Assembly (NCBI GenBank): GCA_045535815.1
Contig: JAZSMJ010000041.1
Location: 41,276-105,275, forward strand
Reading direction: 5' to 3'
DNA: 64,000 bases
Source of the DNA: JAZSMJ01 sp045535815
Lineage (GTDB): Bacteria; Bacillota; Clostridia; Oscillospirales; CAG-272
Shown here: positions 60,200 to 64,000 of the stretch, piece after piece
Position numbering within the stretch: position 1 is the stretch's first letter
Layout of the letters: each line of letters opens with the position of its first letter
The notes under the pieces: model-generated
What the model was told of the DNA's origin: nothing
The model's database searches: none
The model's input: the letters and a program-made list of their open reading frames with translations, nothing else
Position numbers and translations under genes: made by a program

Positions 60200-61063
60200 A
60201 TGTACTACGGGTTGATCATTTTATCTGTGCTGATGTTTGGCGGATGCTATGCATTGCAAGACGCTTATCGTAATATGAGAGGAAGCAAACTGAATATCAG
60301 TATGGAAAACTCGTTTGTAGGCTCGGTTGCCGGTTTTGTTGTGCTGCTGATCTTCAACGGATTCAAAATTGAGTTTACTCCTTTCACGCTTTTGATCGCC
60401 TTGCTTGCCTCATTAAACGGCATAGCGTTTGCATTTTGCAGCTTTAAAGCGCTTGATACGATAAATCTATCGTTATTTTCGTTATTTTCAATGCTGGGCG
60501 GTATGGTCCTGCCCTTTCTTCAAGGAATTATTTTTTACGGTGAAAAGCTCACGCTTGCCAAAATTCTCTGCTTTTTGCTGATCGGCACGGCGCTTAGTCT
60601 GACGGTTTCACGCAATGAAAAAAAGAAAGGAAGTATCTATTACGCAGGTGTTTTTGTACTGAACGGAATGTCCGGTGTGCTGTCCAAAATCTTCACCTCC
60701 TCTCCCTTCGAGAAAACGAGCAGCCTCGGATATTCGATCTGGCTATCCATCTGTATGGCGGTTATATCCGGCCTTATATTGCTTATCCTTTTACGCAAGC
60801 AAAAAGCGCAGACACCGTATTGTCTTAAGGCGTTTGGTATAAGCGCAACTCAAGGATCTGTCAATCGAATCGCAAATTTTTTATTGGTGGTTGCTCTGGC
60901 ACACGTTGATGCATCGGCACAGTATCCGATGGTTACGGGCGGTGTCATGATCGTATCCACGCTGTTATGCTTTTTCGGACCTCGAAAGCCGAGTAAAAAA
61001 GAGCTTATATCGGTAGCGCTTGCTTTTATCGGAATGCTGACATTGTTTGTAGTACCGATGTAA
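60200..61063 (+). CDS. EamA/DMT-type transporter
   Basis: A 287-aa protein with about ten membrane helices and the internal EamA duplication, for example GSVAGFVVLLIFNG, LASLNGIAFAFCSFKAL, GGMVLPFLQGIIFYGEKLT, then the second half VLNGMSGVLSKIF and TGGVMIVSTLLCFFGPRKPSK with LFVVP at the end. Substrate unknown; drug/metabolite transporters of this family move sugars, amino acids or metabolites. The ATG at 60200 is used; a TTG at 60182 is an alternative. It is likely regulated by the divergent AraC protein and precedes a Gfo/Idh gene. Confidence 0.82.
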   Translation: MYYGLIILSVLMFGGCYALQDAYRNMRGSKLNISMENSFVGSVAGFVVLLIFNGFKIEFTPFTLLIALLASLNGIAFAFCSFKALDTINLSLFSLFSMLGGMVLPFLQGIIFYGEKLTLAKILCFLLIGTALSLTVSRNEKKKGSIYYAGVFVLNGMSGVLSKIFTSSPFEKTSSLGYSIWLSICMAVISGLILLILLRKQKAQTPYCLKAFGISATQGSVNRIANFLLVVALAHVDASAQYPMVTGGVMIVSTLLCFFGPRKPSKKELISVALAFIGMLTLFVVPM

Positions 61064-61094
61064 AAAATATATAGATCAAAAAAGGAGAAAAGTT

Positions 61095-62339
61095 ATGGAA
61101 AGAATTAAAGTCGGCGTATTTGGCGGTAACCGAGGTGTCGACATTGCAAAGAATTTTATGATGCTCAACTGCGATATCGTGGCATTGTGCGACAAACGCC
61201 CCGACCGTCTGGAGTGGGCTACTAAAAATCTCGGGGAAGACGTTGCCCTCTACGATGATTTCGATAAGTTTATCGAACACGGAATGGACGCTCTCATTCT
61301 CGCAAATGATTTTCCGGAGCATACGCCTTATGCCATTAAATGCTTTGAGCGCGGTATCCACGTTTTTTGCGAATGTATCAGTAACGGAACTATGGCAGAG
61401 GGTGTTGAGCTGATCCGTGCTTATAAAAAAAGCAGCTCTATCTTTTTCCTTGCCGAAAATTATCCTCAGCTGATCTTCAACCGTGAAGCTAAGCGTGTTT
61501 GGGAAGGCGGAACTCTTGGCAAATTGCTTTATGCCGAGGGAGAATACAATCATCCTCACGACCCGTGGGATTATGAATTCCAAAAGACTTACTGCTCCAC
61601 TCATGAGAGCTGGCGCAACCATTGCCCGCGTGTGTACTATATTACACACTCTTTGGGACCGATTATGTGGGTTACCGGTGCGACACCCAAGCGCGTGACG
61701 GCACTTGCCTGCTTCTCTCCTGTCGAAGGTGACGTTCCGGTAAGTAGATATACCGGCGATAAAGTTGCGCAGGTCATGACACAAAACGATGACGGCTCGA
61801 TCTTCCGCATTGCTCCTGCTGTCGAATACGGTGCTCACCACAATTCTTACCGTTTTTGCGGAACAAAGGGTCAGATCGAGAACCTTCGCGGCATGGGCAA
61901 TAAGATGATGCTTCGCTACAGCGACTGGGATAAGCCGGAAGGTGCGGAAGCTGAAAAGCTTTACGAGCCGACCTGGAATGATAAGGATGAGGCGCTTATC
62001 GCCAAGAGCGGACACGGCGGCAGCGACTACATTACAGCCAGAAACTTCCTTGACTGCATAAGAGAGAACAGACAGCCGGAATTTCCGTTTGACATCTATT
62101 CTGCGGTTACTATGTCCTCTGTCGGAATTCTTGCACATAGATCGATACTTAATGGCGGTATGCCTTACGATATTCCCGATTTCCGTTTGGAAGAGGATAT
62201 GAAAAAGTATGAAAACGACAGATTAACTCCCTTCTACGGACCGGACGGCAGTGAACCGACGTTGCCTTGCTGCTCTCACCCCGATTATAAGCCGACGGAA
62301 GCTCAGCTCAAAGCATTTGATGAGCTGATGAAGTCTTGA
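61095..62339 (+). CDS. Gfo/Idh/MocA oxidoreductase
   Basis: A 414-aa NAD(P)-dependent oxidoreductase: Rossmann motif KVGVFGGNRGVDIAKN, NDFPEHTPYAIKCF, the FCECISNGT signature in place of the usual EKP (Lys not conserved), and a C-terminal domain with HNSYRFCGTKGQIEN. Loss of the EKP lysine suggests altered chemistry, for example glycosidase-like or epimerase activity known in GH109-type relatives, which also use NAD. GGAGAA precedes the ATG. It follows the EamA gene by 31 nt. Confidence 0.88.
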   Translation: MERIKVGVFGGNRGVDIAKNFMMLNCDIVALCDKRPDRLEWATKNLGEDVALYDDFDKFIEHGMDALILANDFPEHTPYAIKCFERGIHVFCECISNGTMAEGVELIRAYKKSSSIFFLAENYPQLIFNREAKRVWEGGTLGKLLYAEGEYNHPHDPWDYEFQKTYCSTHESWRNHCPRVYYITHSLGPIMWVTGATPKRVTALACFSPVEGDVPVSRYTGDKVAQVMTQNDDGSIFRIAPAVEYGAHHNSYRFCGTKGQIENLRGMGNKMMLRYSDWDKPEGAEAEKLYEPTWNDKDEALIAKSGHGGSDYITARNFLDCIRENRQPEFPFDIYSAVTMSSVGILAHRSILNGGMPYDIPDFRLEEDMKKYENDRLTPFYGPDGSEPTLPCCSHPDYKPTEAQLKAFDELMKS

Positions 62340-62382
62340 TTATAATGATTTTTTCCTTGTATTTTTTGTGATAACTCCCATC

Positions 62383-62422
62383 AAACGAAGATCAGCTCAC
62401 GAAAGTGAGCGGATCTTCGTTT
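62383..62422 (+). terminator. Terminator after the accessory island
   Basis: Stem AAACGAAGATCAGCTCAC / GTGAGCGGATCTTCGTTT with one mismatch and a GAAA loop, 43 nt after the stop. Confidence 0.87.
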
Positions 62423-62442
62423 GAATAATGAATAATGAATAA

Positions 62443-62494
62443 TGAATAGTGAATAATTTTGGTAGCTTTTCGCCGTGGCGAAAAGCATTTTTAT
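62443..62494 (+). repeat. Intergenic repeat with GCTTTTCGC hairpin, copy B
   Basis: TGAATAGTGAATAATTTTGG followed by hairpin GCTTTTCGC / GCGAAAAGC (62465-62486). Preceded by tandem AATAATG units from 62423. No gene lies in 62340-62679, whose other content is a terminator and a promoter. Confidence 0.8.
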
Positions 62495-62599
62495 GTTACA
62501 AAGCATTCCTCAACCAAATAACCTTCAAAACATATCTATTTGCGCAGCTCATTTTTTTAATAAAATATTATAATTTTTTAATAAATATACAATAAATTG

Positions 62600-62628
62600 T
62601 TGACAAATGTCGATATGCGTGATAAAAT
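62600..62628 (+). promoter_or_regulatory. Promoter of the small membrane protein gene
   Basis: TTGACA (62600-62605), 17-nt spacer, TAAAAT (62623-62628), about 50 nt before the start codon. Confidence 0.8.
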
Positions 62629-62679
62629 ATGATAAAGTGCTAAAGGCATTTGAAAAATATTAATTGTGAGGTACATAAA

Positions 62680-63069
62680 ATGGACAATCAGAATCAGTTC
62701 AACCAGGCTCCTGTTCCCGCAAATGATGGAAAGAATCAGTCCGTGCTTGCTCTTATTTGCGGTATCGTAAGCATCGTTCTCGGATTATTCAGCGGTCTTA
62801 TTCCCTTTGCAGGAATCATCATTCTCGTTGCAGCTATCCTCGGCATCGTTTTCGGTGTTAAGGGTCGTGGCGCCTCCATCAAGGCATACGGCAAGGCTTC
62901 CGGCATTGCTACCGCAGGCTTCGTTCTCGGTATCGTTGCTCTCTGTCTCTCCCCCATCACTCTCATCTGCAACATCTGCGCAACATGCACAGCTTGTGCT
63001 GCATGCGGTGCTGCTAATGAACTTGGTGCTTTTGCATCTGCTCTTGAAGAACTTGGAGGTATGTATTAA
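62680..63069 (+). CDS. Small membrane protein, DUF4190-like
   Basis: A 129-aa protein: a short Gln/Asn/Pro-rich cytoplasmic tail (QNQFNQAPVPAND), then two or three membrane helices (VLALICGIVSIVLGLFSG, IIILVAAILGIVFGVKG, ASGIATAGFVLGIVALCL) and a Cys-rich end (CNICATCTACAACGAA). The soluble-tail plus two-helix layout matches DUF4190-type proteins of Gram-positives, whose role is unknown. The ATG at 62680 has GTGAGGT upstream and is preferred over a start at 62650. A terminator follows. Confidence 0.75.
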   Translation: MDNQNQFNQAPVPANDGKNQSVLALICGIVSIVLGLFSGLIPFAGIIILVAAILGIVFGVKGRGASIKAYGKASGIATAGFVLGIVALCLSPITLICNICATCTACAACGAANELGAFASALEELGGMY

Positions 63070-63087
63070 TCCTTACTTTGAGTATAT

Positions 63088-63110
63088 AGCGCCACAGAAA
63101 TTGTGGCGCT
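63088..63110 (+). terminator. Intrinsic terminator
   Basis: Stem AGCGCCACA / TGTGGCGCT with a 5-nt loop and TTT tail, 18 nt after the stop of the small membrane protein. Confidence 0.88.
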
Positions 63111-63165
63111 TTTCTCATAATATGCCGAAGCTTTTCAGATAATGAATCTCATATAGGGGGATAAA

Positions 63166-63972
63166 ATGTTACCGTTTTTGAATCTGCCGGGAAAAAGCAT
63201 TCCCACGTATATGCTTATGGCTGTCATAGGCGCACTTGTCGCCGGACTTCTCGCCTGTCGTTTAACGAGAAAAAGAAATCTCAACGATAACGATACTATA
63301 ATAGTTATGCTGTTTGCCGCCGTAGGCGTTTTTGTCGGTGGAGCTATATTATATGCTATAACGAAAATCAGATATATACCGCTTTTGTTTTCTGCCGCTG
63401 ATTTCTGGGAATTTGTTTCCGTATTGGGCTATATTTTCGGCGGATCAGTCTTTTACGGCGGTCTTATCGGCGGAACGGTATCCGCACTGATAACAATAAA
63501 GGTCAAAAAAATGCCGCTTCCGATAATTGCGGACATACTTGCCGTTTGCATACCTCTTTTTCACGCATTTGCACGTGTCGGGTGCTTCCTTGGCGGATGC
63601 TGCTACGGAATCGAATGCGAGTTTGGATTTACTGCACACGGAAACACGCTCGTGCCCGATCTGAACGACGTTTCACGCTTCCCGGTACAGCTTCTTGAGG
63701 CCTCACTCAATCTCGTGCTTTTTGCAGTATTGCTTATGCTTTATAAAAAGATATCCGGCAAGGGCGGATTCTTTGACGGCAAGCTTATATTTGTCTATCT
63801 TATGAGCTATGCGGTAATTCGCTTCTTTGACGAATTTCTGCGCGGAGATGCTATTCGAGGCTTTATATTCGGTCTTTCTACCTCACAGTTTATAAGCGTG
63901 CTTATAGAGATAGTTGCTGTATCGGTTCTTGTATTCAAGTTTGTTAAGTGGAAAAAAGAAAAAGATTTATAA
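63166..63972 (+). CDS. lgt: Prolipoprotein diacylglyceryl transferase
   Basis: Transfers diacylglycerol from phosphatidylglycerol to the lipobox Cys of prolipoproteins, the first step of lipoprotein maturation, used by the solute-binding lipoproteins of this window. The 268-aa protein has about seven membrane helices, GGSVFYGGLIGGTVSA, the Lgt signature as HAFARVGCFLGGCCYG (about 133-148, in place of GRIGNFINGE) with Arg137, SRFPVQLLEA and RFFDEFLRGD. The Cys-rich signature is a common variant in Clostridia. It stands after a terminator, with ATAGGGGG as ribosome binding site. Confidence 0.9.
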   Translation: MLPFLNLPGKSIPTYMLMAVIGALVAGLLACRLTRKRNLNDNDTIIVMLFAAVGVFVGGAILYAITKIRYIPLLFSAADFWEFVSVLGYIFGGSVFYGGLIGGTVSALITIKVKKMPLPIIADILAVCIPLFHAFARVGCFLGGCCYGIECEFGFTAHGNTLVPDLNDVSRFPVQLLEASLNLVLFAVLLMLYKKISGKGGFFDGKLIFVYLMSYAVIRFFDEFLRGDAIRGFIFGLSTSQFISVLIEIVAVSVLVFKFVKWKKEKDL

Positions 63973-64000
63973 AAAATACTGCCCGTCATCGCTGTGCGAT

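Noticed and set aside
61026..62138. 370-codon minus-strand open frame
   Set aside because: Antisense to the Gfo/Idh gene at 61095 and without recognisable domains.

Overview
The window looks like a chromosomal piece of an anaerobic, fermentative, low-to-moderate GC Firmicute of the class Clostridia (gut Oscillospirales/Ruminococcaceae-like). This is an inference from gene content: anaerobic ribonucleotide reductase NrdDG, formate-THF ligase, corrinoid/RACo methyl-transfer genes, ThyX, MglBAC, lipoproteins with Gram-positive style lipoboxes, several CUT1 sugar importers without their own ATPase, sigma-A promoters (TTGACA-17-TATAAT) and AGGAGG ribosome binding sites. Genes are dense and on both strands, and most intergenic gaps hold clear intrinsic terminators. 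No rRNA, CRISPR array, phage module or transposase was found.

Layout. 1-3.4 kb (minus): proB-proA-thiI and the start of a DeoR-type regulator. 3.5-8.9 kb: U32 protein, dut, maf, a divergent MreB-like gene, nth, and convergent ogg. 8.9-12.5 kb: a Cys-rich DUF6062-like protein, then sugar isomerase, Gfo/Idh oxidoreductase and esterase. 12.6-21.2 kb (minus): two orphan solute-binding lipoproteins, a small lipoprotein, and a rare-sugar operon (Gfo/Idh dehydrogenase, zinc alcohol dehydrogenase, D-allulose/tagatose 3-epimerase, FGGY kinase) behind a consensus promoter that carries a perfect 16-bp palindrome. 21.2-23.4 kb: yfbR and thyX, divergent from overlapping promoters, then an HTH protein and a zinc-ribbon protein.

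24.2-36.7 kb is the most unusual block: seven co-oriented genes encoding a secreted carbohydrate-binding-module/solute-binding fusion, a CUT1 permease pair, an NHL-propeller/TPR/Yip1 membrane protein, a large secreted DUF5696-like protein with a Glu-rich hexapeptide repeat, and a second CUT1 permease pair, with no ATPase. It is followed by a roughly 460-bp hairpin-rich noncoding element. 37.3-43.6 kb: nrdDG, fhs, tsaE, tsaB, rpiB. 43.6-46.9 kb: a corrinoid methyl-transfer set (UroD-like methyltransferase, RACo-type activator, corrinoid protein). 47.3-52.9 kb: a third orphan solute-binding lipoprotein and mglBAC plus an unlisted 40-aa membrane peptide. 53-55.1 kb: lplA, a YerC/TrpR-like regulator and a methyltransferase.

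55.2-55.8 kb is a five-tRNA operon (Val, Asp, Phe, Gly, Cys). Directly downstream (55.8-62.5 kb) lies an accessory sugar island: membrane protein, GH32 and GH43 glycosidases, AraC regulator, EamA transporter and Gfo/Idh protein. Its first three genes share a nearly identical promoter/leader, and two of them are preceded by near-identical arrays of small hairpins whose linkers switch to the reverse complement halfway through. The window ends with a small membrane protein and lgt.

The theme is carbohydrate capture and rare-sugar oxidation, fed by several lipoprotein receptors and by importers that must borrow an ATPase encoded elsewhere, next to anaerobic housekeeping (dNTP supply, one-carbon metabolism, DNA repair, tRNA modification).
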